Positions 16,484 through 25,826 of a stretch of 64,000 nt of DNA are shown here, one piece after another; the stretch's first letter is position 1, and each line of letters begins with the position of its first letter. The stretch lies in NCBI GenBank assembly GCA_023957335.1, contig JAMLHC010000001.1:392017-456016 (forward strand), in the 5' to 3' direction. Origin of the DNA: Bacteroidota bacterium. GTDB taxonomy: Bacteria > Bacteroidota > Bacteroidia > NS11-12g > UBA955. The notes under the pieces were generated by a model that saw only the letters and a list, made by a program, of their open reading frames with translations, made no database searches and was not told where the DNA came from. A program made the translations under genes and the position numbers.

Positions 16484-16491
16484 CAAAGTTA
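16484..16491 (-). promoter_or_regulatory. -7 element for the korA operon
   Basis: On the minus strand TAACTTTG matches TAnnTTTG exactly, 20 bases before the korA ATG. The -33 region is weak (no clear TTTG at 18-22 bases). Confidence 0.4.
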
Positions 16492-16564
16492 CTAAAATTA
16501 AAGCCTATTTAGAATTATTTTAAACATCAGCTAAAAGTGATTAAAAGATTTAAAATCAATATTC

Positions 16565-16593
16565 ATAAAAAAGGGCTGTATTGCTACAGCCCT
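16565..16593 (-). terminator. Rho-independent terminator after actF
   Basis: On the minus strand, AGGGCTGTA-GCAA-TACAGCCCT forms a 9-bp stem with a 4-base loop, followed by a run of T residues, about 23 bases beyond the actF stop. It separates the act operon from korA. Confidence 0.9.
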
Positions 16594-16615
16594 ATGACAT
16601 ATCAATATTCAATGA

Positions 16616-17998
16616 TTATACACCTACATCGTGGTGAGCTGATTCTTCAAGGTAAGGGTGATTCATGGCAACAAGAGCACGTTTGGTGAGTGCAATCAAT
16701 GTCAAATAAATAAATGCGCCTGAGAAAAGCAATAACATTCCTACTTCTAAAAATCCTAAATTAGCTAAAGAGCCAATAGAACCGGGCATTACCATTAAAT
16801 ACACATCAATCCAATGACCTAATAATACCAGTAATGCAACAGTGGCTAAAATTCGAGGATTTCTTTTTGCATCTCTTGTCATCAAAGCGAAGAAAGGCAG
16901 AACAAAATTTAAGGCAAGATTAATATAGAAATAGGGTTTCCATTGATCCATCAATCTAACTTGGTAATAATAAACCTCTTCTGGAATATGTGCATACCAA
17001 ATCAAGAGAAGCTGTGCAATCCAAATGTATCCCCAGAAAATAGAGAATGCAAAAATGAATTTACCTAAATCGTGTATATGTTCATCTGTAACCAACTGTA
17101 GGTGACCGATAGACTTCAGATAGAGTACAAACAAAGTTATCACACACAATGCTGCTACAAATCCGGTAGCAAAATTATATACAGAGAAAATAGTCGAATA
17201 CCAATGTGCATCGATACTCATGATAGCCAACCAACTCAATACGCTAATAGAAAATGCGAAGAAAACAGTAAAACCGGCAGACCATCTGATAGATTTTTTA
17301 AATGGTGTAAGTCCTCCTTCTGCATCTTCTTTTTTGGACAAAGAATTTAATTTATTACCCATTAAATACCAGATAAGCGGGATAAGTACAATGCCACCAA
17401 TGAAGAAAGAAGAGTTTAAGAACCAAGATTTACCATCCAAAATTTTGTCATATCCTGCATCACCGGGTTTTAAACCTTCATGCTCATAATGCGCCCAATG
17501 GAAAAGATCCGTTTTGCCGATTATCAAAATCAAAATAAACACACCGGCAGCAATAGGCAAGAATTTAGTAGCAGCTTCAATCACTCTTTTAAAAACAGTT
17601 GTCCAACCTGCATTTGCAACGTATTGCAGTGCCAAGAAAAATAATGATAATGAACTGATTAACAAGAAGAAATAAGAATTTGCAAAAATATTAGCATACA
17701 CTCTTGCATACCATGGTTTGTGTGCACCCGCATCTTCCGGAGTGGGAGGAGGCAATGGGTGATTCACCTGATGGTCGCCATAATAGTTAAGATGTGGTGC
17801 AGCATCAGCAACATCATGGTTTGCATCATGTTGATGTGTAGCCGCTTCTTCTTTTGCAGGCTGTGTTTTGGGTGTTGTAACAACTCCAATTATTGTGAGC
17901 AAAAGTCCAAGTACAATAAGAATCAAACTGAATTTAGTAGCTTTCTTATTACCTGCGAAGAACTCTGGTTTTATTTCTATTTTATGTCCGTGCGCCAT
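16616..17998 (-). CDS. actF: Alternative complex III, membrane subunit ActF
   Basis: A 460-residue NrfD-like integral membrane subunit of alternative complex III, the quinol:electron-acceptor oxidoreductase. About ten hydrophobic helices are visible, the first at residues 24-44. A His-rich periplasmic-type segment (HQHDANHDV, residues about 55-70) follows the first helix. The ActF and ActC subunits share this fold; ActF is recognised by its place at the end of the operon and its His-rich loop. It is separated from actE by 26 bases and ends at a terminator, so it closes the act transcript. Confidence 0.88.
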   Translation of the reverse strand: MAHGHKIEIKPEFFAGNKKATKFSLILIVLGLLLTIIGVVTTPKTQPAKEEAATHQHDANHDVADAAPHLNYYGDHQVNHPLPPPTPEDAGAHKPWYARVYANIFANSYFFLLISSLSLFFLALQYVANAGWTTVFKRVIEAATKFLPIAAGVFILILIIGKTDLFHWAHYEHEGLKPGDAGYDKILDGKSWFLNSSFFIGGIVLIPLIWYLMGNKLNSLSKKEDAEGGLTPFKKSIRWSAGFTVFFAFSISVLSWLAIMSIDAHWYSTIFSVYNFATGFVAALCVITLFVLYLKSIGHLQLVTDEHIHDLGKFIFAFSIFWGYIWIAQLLLIWYAHIPEEVYYYQVRLMDQWKPYFYINLALNFVLPFFALMTRDAKRNPRILATVALLVLLGHWIDVYLMVMPGSIGSLANLGFLEVGMLLLFSGAFIYLTLIALTKRALVAMNHPYLEESAHHDVGV

Positions 17999-18024
17999 TT
18001 GAATAACAGTTATTTGGTTTAAAA

Positions 18025-18666
18025 TTATTTCTTAGTTTTATCTTCATTATTAGTTTGTTCTTGCACAACAACGGGAGTTTTTTGATAACCTACTCCACTT
18101 AATTCTTGCACATGAGCCACTACTTGCCATCTTTCTTCCGGTGTGAGAACAGAGGCATGACTACCCATATTATTTTTACCATAAGTAATTACATGGTACA
18201 TCTTGCCGGCAGGAAGATTTTTGATATAATCATCATCATAACCCTTCCAAGGGGGTTTAATAGAGGCAACTCTTTTAAATACATTGCCATCATTATGACC
18301 TTCAATACCGTGACAAGGTGCGCAATAGATATTATAAAGTCTCTCTCCTCGGGCTTTATCAAAGACAAAGTTATCAGGATAGTGAATTTGTGTAGCGGAT
18401 GCTTCATATCCTTCACCATTATTATCCAAGGGGTAGGCATAATCCAACTTACCCACTGCAATACTACCTTTTACGGGTTCTCTCATATTTGAACCATATT
18501 TGTTCAATGTATTGGAATCCTTTTCCTTAAAGGGTTCATATCCTTTGTCATAATACATATCAGGGGCATATTCAACTCCGGGATTATTCCCTCTGCTTTT
18601 TGCACAAGAAGTCAAAAGAAAAGAAAATCCAATGAATGAAATTAATATAAAAAAATACTTGTTCAT
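18025..18666 (-). CDS. actE: Alternative complex III, mono-haem cytochrome c lipoprotein ActE
   Basis: A 213-residue exported cytochrome. The N-terminus is a lipoprotein signal with lipobox LLTSC, Cys21 being the lipid site. One haem c site, CAPCHG (Cys115, Cys118, His119), is followed by a likely distal Met in NNMGSHA. Within ActABCDEF this subunit takes electrons from the ActB/ActA side and offers them to the next carrier. It starts 11 bases after actD. Length and single haem match ActE of Rhodothermus and Flavobacterium enzymes. Confidence 0.9.
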   Translation of the reverse strand: MNKYFFILISFIGFSFLLTSCAKSRGNNPGVEYAPDMYYDKGYEPFKEKDSNTLNKYGSNMREPVKGSIAVGKLDYAYPLDNNGEGYEASATQIHYPDNFVFDKARGERLYNIYCAPCHGIEGHNDGNVFKRVASIKPPWKGYDDDYIKNLPAGKMYHVITYGKNNMGSHASVLTPEERWQVVAHVQELSGVGYQKTPVVVQEQTNNEDKTKK

Positions 18667-18677
18667 GTTCTCTGTTG

Positions 18678-19268
18678 TTATCCGTTATTAATCACTTTAT
18701 CCTCAAACTCATTATTGTCCAAATTCATCCTTTCTTTGATAGTTACTGCACCACGTTCGTATAGGAGCTTAACTAATTCATCTTTGTTAATTCCTTCTTC
18801 GTCCAATGACAGAGCAAGTATGATTCTGTCATTAGTTTGTCTGGGGTCAATGACTTCGTTGGGAATTTTACCATGAATCATGGCACTTCTGATAAAGAAT
18901 AGAATTACAATACCAAATGCAGTACACAAGATTGAAAGTTCAAACATCACAGGCACCCAAGAAGGAATCCCTGCATAAGGTTTACCACCAATAATCATAG
19001 GCCAGTCAAAAAACATAATTCCGGCTTGCAAGATAATAGCAAGTGACAATCCGGTCATAGCGGCAATAAAGGCTCCAATAGGCAATCTGGAACGTTTAAG
19101 CCCCATGGCTTTTTCCATTCCATGTATTGGATAGGGTGAATAACAGTCAATGATATTCACGCCTTTGCCATATACAGTTCGAGTTGCATCTAAAGCAGCA
19201 TCACCATCTTCGAAAATTCCGAATAGAAGATTTTTGCTGTTTCGTAAACTTAATTTCTTGTCAATCAT
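18678..19268 (-). CDS. actD: Alternative complex III subunit ActD (DUF3341)
   Basis: A 196-residue DUF3341 protein with two membrane helices (about 82-104 and 126-148) between a soluble N-terminal domain (LLFGIFEDGDAALDA, YSPYPIHGME) and a C-terminal tail. It is the ActD subunit, which packs against ActC and ActF in the membrane; it carries no cofactor. Position between actC and actE is the usual one. The C-terminal tail of about 45 charged residues is longer than in many ActD proteins and has no recognised motif. Confidence 0.88.
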   Translation of the reverse strand: MIDKKLSLRNSKNLLFGIFEDGDAALDATRTVYGKGVNIIDCYSPYPIHGMEKAMGLKRSRLPIGAFIAAMTGLSLAIILQAGIMFFDWPMIIGGKPYAGIPSWVPVMFELSILCTAFGIVILFFIRSAMIHGKIPNEVIDPRQTNDRIILALSLDEEGINKDELVKLLYERGAVTIKERMNLDNNEFEDKVINNG

Positions 19269-19296
19269 TTATTTCTAATCAATTTTAGTTTGTGAA

Positions 19297-20652
19297 TTAT
19301 TCGCTATCTTTCAAAATTGTTTTAATCTCAGCTATATTAATTACAGGAAGAAACTTGGCAAACAAGAAGAAGAATGTAAAGAACATTCCAAAGGTTCCAA
19401 GATAAATTCCTATTTCTACCCAACTGGGTGAATATAAAGCCCAACCGGATGGTAAATATTCTCTGTGAAGTGATGTTACAATAATCACAAATCTTTCAAA
19501 CCACATTCCTACGTTTACAATAATAGAAAGGAAGAATATAAACCATGGTGTTGTTCTTGCCCATTTAAACCAAAAGAACTGTGGAGAAATCACATTACAA
19601 GTCATCATACTCCAATATGCCCACCAATATGGACCAGTTGCTCTGTTAATAAAAGCGTATTGTTCATATTCAACACCTGAATATGCAGCAACAAAAAACT
19701 CGGTAATATATGCTATACCCACTAAACTACCTGTCAGCATAATGATTTTAGCCATAGCCTCGAGGTGTCCGATTGTGATATAGTCTTCATAATTTAAAAC
19801 TTTTCTTGCTATAATCAACAAGGTTGCCACCATACCGAACCCGGAGAAAATAGCACCGGCAACAAAATAAGGAGGGAAGATCGTTGTATGCCAACCCGGA
19901 ACGACCGATGTAGCAAAGTCAAAGGATACAATGGTATGCACTGACAACACAAGAGGTGTAGAAATTCCTGCTAAAATCAAAGAAACAACTTCATATCTAT
20001 TCCATGTTCTGGTAGAACCAGTCCAACCCATTGAGAAGAAATTGTACCAGAATTTGCGACCTTTTGTTGTAGCTCTGTCTCTAATTGTAGCAATATCCGG
20101 AATAAGTCCCAAATACCAGAAAATAAGTGACACAGAGAAATATGTACTAACCGCAAACACGTCCCACAAAAGAGGTGAGTTAAAGTTTACCCACAAAGAA
20201 CCAAAAGCATTAGGCAAAGGAAATACCCAATACATACCTACCCAAATACGTCCCATGTGAAAAAGCGGGAATAAAGCTGCACATAAAACGGCAAAGATGG
20301 TCATCGCTTCAGCAGAGCGATTGATAGACATCCTCCACTTCTGTCTGAACAGAAGCAGAATCGCAGAAATTAATGTTCCGGCATGTCCGATACCAATCCA
20401 CCAAACGAAATTGGTGATATCCCATCCCCATTGCACAGATTTATTCAATCCCCATGTACCTATTCCGACCATGGTAGTGAGCGCAAGTGTAAATGCTAAT
20501 AACCCGAAGAAAATAACAGCAAGTGTAAATCCTACTTTCCACGTTGTAGAAGGTTTATTCTCAATTGGTCGGCAAATTTCATTGCTCACTTCAGCAAGTG
20601 ACTTATCCTTTGCTAATAATCGCGGGCGTATTGTTGTTAAATTATGACTCAT
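19297..20652 (-). CDS. actC: Alternative complex III, quinol-binding NrfD-like subunit ActC
   Basis: A 451-residue polytopic protein of the NrfD/PsrC family with about ten transmembrane helices. It has typical Act features such as the QWGWDITNFVWWIGIGHAGT segment (about 86-105) and NRSAEAMTIFA. ActC is thought to hold the menaquinol site of the complex and pass electrons to the Fe-S clusters of ActB. It begins 28 bases after actB on the same transcript. The family has no haem in the membrane, and none is seen here. Confidence 0.92.
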   Translation of the reverse strand: MSHNLTTIRPRLLAKDKSLAEVSNEICRPIENKPSTTWKVGFTLAVIFFGLLAFTLALTTMVGIGTWGLNKSVQWGWDITNFVWWIGIGHAGTLISAILLLFRQKWRMSINRSAEAMTIFAVLCAALFPLFHMGRIWVGMYWVFPLPNAFGSLWVNFNSPLLWDVFAVSTYFSVSLIFWYLGLIPDIATIRDRATTKGRKFWYNFFSMGWTGSTRTWNRYEVVSLILAGISTPLVLSVHTIVSFDFATSVVPGWHTTIFPPYFVAGAIFSGFGMVATLLIIARKVLNYEDYITIGHLEAMAKIIMLTGSLVGIAYITEFFVAAYSGVEYEQYAFINRATGPYWWAYWSMMTCNVISPQFFWFKWARTTPWFIFFLSIIVNVGMWFERFVIIVTSLHREYLPSGWALYSPSWVEIGIYLGTFGMFFTFFFLFAKFLPVINIAEIKTILKDSE

Positions 20653-20680
20653 TGTTTCTTAAATGGATTTATCTATAAAA

Positions 20681-23600
20681 TTAAATATTTCTGATTTTGG
20701 TTAAGTATTTAACCCCTTGCTGTAGATTCAGTTCTTCAAGCAAGTGATATGAACGTTCATTTCTGTAAACTTTTGAAACCTCACTGTTTGTATCATTCAA
20801 ATCTCCAAATACAATAGCATTGGCCGGACATGATCTTTGACAAGCAGTTTGAATCTCTTGATCCATAAGCTCTCTTCTTTCGCGTTTAGCTTTGAGTTTG
20901 CCGTCTTGGATTCTTTGCACACACATTGAGCATTTTTCCATAACCCCTCTCGTTCTAACCGTAACATCCGGGTTGATAACCATTTTGCCCAAATCATTAT
21001 TAAAGAAGAAGTCGAACTTATCATTGTCATTGTATCTAAACCAATTGAACCTTCTAACTTTGAACGGACAGTTATTGGCGCAATATTTAGTTCCAATACA
21101 ACGGTTATATGTCATTTGGTTCAAACCTTCAGTACTGTGAGTAGTAGCCAATACAGGACAAACGGTTTCGCAAGGTGCGTTATCACAATGCTGACACATA
21201 ATAGGTTGGTGCATTACAGATACATTTTCGTAGTAATTGTATTCACCGTCTTTCTTTTTAGCTTCAGCTCTGTCAAGCGCTTCAATTCCTTTCTCTTTGG
21301 TAACAACATCCGGTTGATAGTCTCTTTTTAGGAATAAATCATTTGAATAATCAGTATGATCAACATTCTTAAACGCAAAATATCTGTCAATTCTGATCCA
21401 ATGCATTTCACGTCTTCTTCTAACCTCGTCACGACCAACTACAGGTACATTATTTTCGATGCTACAAGCAACCACACAAGCACCGCAACCGGTACAAGCA
21501 TTCAAGTCAATAGCCATAGCCCAGTAATGTCCCGGATTATCATCTCTCTTATACTCTTGTCTAGACCAAAGCTCATAGAGATGAGGTCTTTGCATATCAT
21601 TGCCTGCATAAGGATTTTTATTGAATTCGGTTTGTGTTGCTTCTCTCAACAAATCACGTCCTTCAATTGTATTATGAGTTTGTGTTTGTGCCAATACATA
21701 ATGTCCGGAAACTTTTTCTATCTGTACACCGGAAACTGTCCATTGTCTTGTGCCGTTTAAGAATGCTGCAAATGGATAGGCATTCTTACCTATAATTTCA
21801 TAAGAACCTTTTTCGGCAGCTTTTCCTTTTCTTCCATAACCAAGCGCAATAGAAATTGTGTTATTAGCCTGTCCTGGCTGAATGTAAACAGGGAATTTGT
21901 CAATAGTAACACCATTAAAAGTAACTTTTACCAAATCACCGTCTGCTATTTTTTTCTTCTCCGCCAATGCTTTTGGTAAACAAACATAATTATCCCAAGT
22001 TACTTTTGAAACCGGGTCCGGCAATTCTTGAACCCATGGGTTACCACAGAACTTCCCATCTCTGATTCCTACTTTTTGATACAAAATCAAATCAACCGCA
22101 TTGTTGTCTTCAGGAGCTAATTTTGTTATAATCGGTCCATAAGAACTGAACTCGGCAGCATAGCTTACCGGTGTATTCTCAACTGCAGGAAGATTATAGA
22201 CTCCATCATGAAGAACTTTATTAAATGCTTCCTCGTTGGAAACTCCGGCAACATTTGCTATCCAATAATTTTTAAGGTATGTGTAATAGATTGAAGTATC
22301 AAACTTCTGTGCCATGACCTCTTTTCCTGCAAAAGGATCCTTGGCGGGTTTTTCACCCAAACCACTCCAAGTTAACAATGAAATTTCGGCTTGACGAGTA
22401 TTGAAAACCGGTGAAATGGTAGGTTGAATCATTTGCAACTTGCCCTTCTTTGGTTCTGCATCTCCCCATGACTCTAAGTAGTGGTTGTCAGGGCACACAT
22501 AATCAACCATTTCGGAAGTCTCATCCATATAACTTGAGAAAGAAATCTTGGTTTTAATTTTAGCAAGAGCATTTTTTACATTGTCCGCTTTATGATAGTT
22601 ATAAGCAGGATTTGCATCCCAGAAGATAACTGCATCATAAGCGCCATTAGATGCATTTGATAAGAACTGATCGAAATCGTTGTCAAGTCCTTTATATTGA
22701 TTTGAATAATTGTTTAAATCAATTGTGTTTCCATAGTTTCCAAGTAAGAAATTCAATCCGTTTATCATCTGTTGAACATAAGGGTCATTAGAGCCTGATA
22801 TGATGATAGAAGCACCTTGATTTTCTAACAAGTCCTTAGCAACATTATCCAAAACATTACCTGCAAGGTTTAAGTTTCTTGTAATCGGAATTTTTGCAGT
22901 TCCTTTTTTGTCAGCAATTTTATTGTAAAGTGTAGCAATATAAAGAGCTTCACTGGATTGTTTCATCGGGAATCTGATATCTGCATTGGTACCTGACAAA
23001 GACAAATTAGATTCAAATTGATAATGTCTTGACATAGACCCTGGTTTTCTACCACGAGTATATGAACCTGTGAATTCAACCGGAGAAATCCATGTTCCAA
23101 GAAAGTCAGCCGCAAAACTTACAATGATTTTAGATTTAGCAAAATCATAAGATGGTATTACAGCTTTTCCAAATCCATCAGCGTTAGCTTTCAATATTCC
23201 ACTGTATGAAATCGCATCGTATGTAATATGGTCTGTACCATATTTTTCACTAAATTTTTTAATAACAGAAAGGGAAGATGGGCTATGAATAGTACCTGAA
23301 ACAATAGCAATCTTTTTGCTTGCTGACAATGCTTTTCCGATTTCTCCATCAACAGTTGCCCAATCAGTTGCTTTTCCACCTTTCATCGGACTTGTCAGTC
23401 TGGCAGTATCATAGAGCGACAAAATGCTTGCTTGTCCCAAAGCAGAAAGACCACTTCCTGAAAAAGAGTTTGGATTACCATCAACTTTAATAGGGCGCCC
23501 TTCGCGGACTTTAACTTGAACACCATATCCTTCTGAGGTTGCTCCAAGTGTGGAGTTATAATAATTTGCCACACCGGGTGTAACATCTTCCGGTTTCACT

Positions 23601-23839
23601 AAATACGGAATTGCCTTTCTGATTGGAGCTTTGTTACAAGCTGCCAAAGCAACCGCAGTAATACTAAAACCGAAGAATTTTAAGAAATCTCTTCTGTTGG
23701 AAGACAGTTCAAAATTGTTCTCCGAAAGTACTTCGTCAAGAGGGAGGTCTTCACTAAATTCCTTTTTCAGATCTGCCTGAAATTCGGGTGTGTTGAGTAA
23801 CTCTTCCTCACCTTTCCAATATTGCGTTTTATTAGACAT
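20681..23839 (-). CDS. actB: Alternative complex III, molybdopterin-like and Fe-S subunit ActB
   Basis: A 1052-residue fusion of a molybdopterin-oxidoreductase-like domain (about 50-740) and a ferredoxin-like domain (about 770-1040). A Tat-type signal, NRRDFLKFFGFS, lies near residue 48. The C-terminal part holds cysteine groups CTGCGACVVAC, CQHCDNAPCETVC, CIGTKYCANNC and CSMC plus CQRSC, enough for three [4Fe-4S] and one [3Fe-4S] clusters. In known complexes the first domain has lost its molybdenum cofactor and is structural. ActB relays electrons from the quinol site in ActC toward the c-haems. It follows actA by about 33 bases. Confidence 0.93.
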   Translation of the reverse strand: MSNKTQYWKGEEELLNTPEFQADLKKEFSEDLPLDEVLSENNFELSSNRRDFLKFFGFSITAVALAACNKAPIRKAIPYLVKPEDVTPGVANYYNSTLGATSEGYGVQVKVREGRPIKVDGNPNSFSGSGLSALGQASILSLYDTARLTSPMKGGKATDWATVDGEIGKALSASKKIAIVSGTIHSPSSLSVIKKFSEKYGTDHITYDAISYSGILKANADGFGKAVIPSYDFAKSKIIVSFAADFLGTWISPVEFTGSYTRGRKPGSMSRHYQFESNLSLSGTNADIRFPMKQSSEALYIATLYNKIADKKGTAKIPITRNLNLAGNVLDNVAKDLLENQGASIIISGSNDPYVQQMINGLNFLLGNYGNTIDLNNYSNQYKGLDNDFDQFLSNASNGAYDAVIFWDANPAYNYHKADNVKNALAKIKTKISFSSYMDETSEMVDYVCPDNHYLESWGDAEPKKGKLQMIQPTISPVFNTRQAEISLLTWSGLGEKPAKDPFAGKEVMAQKFDTSIYYTYLKNYWIANVAGVSNEEAFNKVLHDGVYNLPAVENTPVSYAAEFSSYGPIITKLAPEDNNAVDLILYQKVGIRDGKFCGNPWVQELPDPVSKVTWDNYVCLPKALAEKKKIADGDLVKVTFNGVTIDKFPVYIQPGQANNTISIALGYGRKGKAAEKGSYEIIGKNAYPFAAFLNGTRQWTVSGVQIEKVSGHYVLAQTQTHNTIEGRDLLREATQTEFNKNPYAGNDMQRPHLYELWSRQEYKRDDNPGHYWAMAIDLNACTGCGACVVACSIENNVPVVGRDEVRRRREMHWIRIDRYFAFKNVDHTDYSNDLFLKRDYQPDVVTKEKGIEALDRAEAKKKDGEYNYYENVSVMHQPIMCQHCDNAPCETVCPVLATTHSTEGLNQMTYNRCIGTKYCANNCPFKVRRFNWFRYNDNDKFDFFFNNDLGKMVINPDVTVRTRGVMEKCSMCVQRIQDGKLKAKRERRELMDQEIQTACQRSCPANAIVFGDLNDTNSEVSKVYRNERSYHLLEELNLQQGVKYLTKIRNI

Positions 23840-23872
23840 TTAGATTTTTTGAAATTGATTAGTTGAAATTAA

Positions 23873-25534
23873 TTAATAATGACATTTAGAACATTCTAAA
23901 CCACCTATATTAGCAATGGTAATGTTGATTTTACCATCTTTCAGATATTTGCTTTTATTTCCGTTTTTGTCAATGTCCTTCTTAGCAAGAGCATGTAATT
24001 TTTCGTAGTAATCATTATTTTCTACATCGACTCCTGTGTTTCTGTGACAGTCAATACACCATCCCATTTGCAGGGTTGAATATTGCTGAATCACTTCCAT
24101 TTCTTGAACCGGACCGTGACATTTTTGACATTCTAATCCAGCAACATTTGCGTGTTGAGAGTGGTTGAAATATGACAAATCAGGTAAATTATGAACTCGC
24201 ACCCATTTAATGTTTTTGGGATTGTTTCCAAATCTTTCTCCCGGCTTTGCATCAGGATTGTAATCTAATGCAGTATAAATTTTTTGAATTTCCGGAGAAA
24301 CTTCTCCATTGTATTTATCTCTTAACTGAACTCCCACGTGACAGTTCATACATGTATTAAGAGAAGGGATGCTGGCAGCTTTGCTATAATCAGCCGTGCT
24401 GTGACAATAACGACAATCAATATTTAACTCTCCGGCATGTAACGCATGGGAATATGCTATTGGCTGTGTAGGTGCATATCCTTTTTGAACACCTACTTCG
24501 GTCACACCAAAGTAGAAACCATAAATACCAAGTACCAGACCCACACTTACAATAATTAAAATGGTATTAATCGTTCTACGCGAAGTATTGTATCTGTTCT
24601 TTAAGAACTCTGTTACAGTTTTTTCTTTCTTATCACCTGATTCAAATTCATGGATTACATTGTTTAGTTTTCTTCTGATTCTATACAAGATAATAGCTAC
24701 GATTAGCAGCACAATAGCAATCACCATCACTACATAAAGTGTGGTTTTATTATAGAAACTGCCTTCAGTTTCAGGCTTTCCGCTCTGTCCTTTATCGGCT
24801 GCTCCGGTATTGTCTGCAACCTTAGGTGCACTTTCAAAATCAATCCATGCCAAGATTGCATCTATATCCTCTGTAGATAGATTTTCGTACACATTCATGG
24901 CAGCACTATTGTACTCTTTGTAAATTGCAATAGCATCTGCATCTCCGGACTCTCTCAACTTCACGTTGTTGTGAATCCAACTATGCAACCAATCTTTGCT
25001 TCTGCGTTTGCTAACATCCTTCAATGCAGGACCTACCAACACTCTATCAATCGCGTGACAAGCCATACATGCTTGTTGCTCAAACAATTCTTTACCTTTT
25101 TGAACAAGCGGGCTTGGTGCACCACCGGCAACGGGAGCAGCCTTGGGAGCGCTCTCTTCGTCTATCCACATCAAAATGGACTTGATGTCATTATCCGTTA
25201 GGTTTTCATAAACATTCATTGCCATGCCATTGTATTCATCATAAATGGCTTTAGCATCTTTATCCCCGGATTCACGCAACTTCACGTTATTTCTAATCCA
25301 CTTGATCAACCATTCTTCGCTCTTTTGTTTGGTGATGTCTTTGAGCGCAGGTCCGATTACAACACGGTCGATAGCGTGACAAGCCATACAAGCTTGCTGT
25401 TCAAATAACTCTTTTCCTTTTGCAGCAGAGGGCTCGTTCTGTGCCTTGGCTGAAAATGCACCATAAGTAAATAATAGGGCAGTCAAGCTAAACACCCTCA
25501 CCGCATTTCTGATTATGTCTGATAGTCTTATCAT
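23873..25534 (-). CDS. actA: Alternative complex III, multihaem cytochrome ActA with duplicated mono-haem domains
   Basis: A 553-residue exported cytochrome. After the signal peptide (1-31) come two copies of a mono-haem domain (about 39-131 and 146-238, haem sites CMACH at 49 and 156), then a membrane helix (about 264-285), a second (about 323-343), and the pentahaem part with CRYCH, CMNCH, CQKCH, CIDCH and CSKCH. Usual ActA proteins have only the last five haems; this one would have seven. The two extra domains are 70 of 93 residues identical, so the duplication is fairly recent. They may act as built-in electron carriers replacing a free cytochrome c. It is the first gene of the act operon. 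Confidence 0.9.
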   Translation of the reverse strand: MIRLSDIIRNAVRVFSLTALLFTYGAFSAKAQNEPSAAKGKELFEQQACMACHAIDRVVIGPALKDITKQKSEEWLIKWIRNNVKLRESGDKDAKAIYDEYNGMAMNVYENLTDNDIKSILMWIDEESAPKAAPVAGGAPSPLVQKGKELFEQQACMACHAIDRVLVGPALKDVSKRRSKDWLHSWIHNNVKLRESGDADAIAIYKEYNSAAMNVYENLSTEDIDAILAWIDFESAPKVADNTGAADKGQSGKPETEGSFYNKTTLYVVMVIAIVLLIVAIILYRIRRKLNNVIHEFESGDKKEKTVTEFLKNRYNTSRRTINTILIIVSVGLVLGIYGFYFGVTEVGVQKGYAPTQPIAYSHALHAGELNIDCRYCHSTADYSKAASIPSLNTCMNCHVGVQLRDKYNGEVSPEIQKIYTALDYNPDAKPGERFGNNPKNIKWVRVHNLPDLSYFNHSQHANVAGLECQKCHGPVQEMEVIQQYSTLQMGWCIDCHRNTGVDVENNDYYEKLHALAKKDIDKNGNKSKYLKDGKINITIANIGGLECSKCHY

Positions 25535-25594
25535 TAGTAGTGGTAATATTTTATAAGATCAAATCCGAAGCTATATTGCTTCAGAAATTCGGGG

Positions 25595-25622
25595 CAAATA
25601 TAGAGCAGTTTCAATATGTCAA
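25595..25622 (-). promoter_or_regulatory. Promoter of the act operon
   Basis: On the minus strand a TTG is followed after 17 bases by TATATTTG, an exact -7 match, about 61 bases before the actA ATG. The leader then contains an inverted repeat GAAGC-AATATA-GCTTC (25567-25582), which could be an operator or mRNA hairpin. Confidence 0.55.
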
Positions 25623-25826
25623 TAATGTTTTTAACAATTCAACAGTAATTTAAAAACACTCTAAATAATGGCTGTAACAAATTGATATTATGCGAATTAA
25701 AATTAGATTTCAAATCTACTAAAATAACAAACGTATAATAGTTAGTTTGTATTTTTTTTTAGAATTATGACTGAATCGGCTCTATTGAAATCACAATAGG
25801 CAACAAAGAATCAGAATTAGCCGGGG

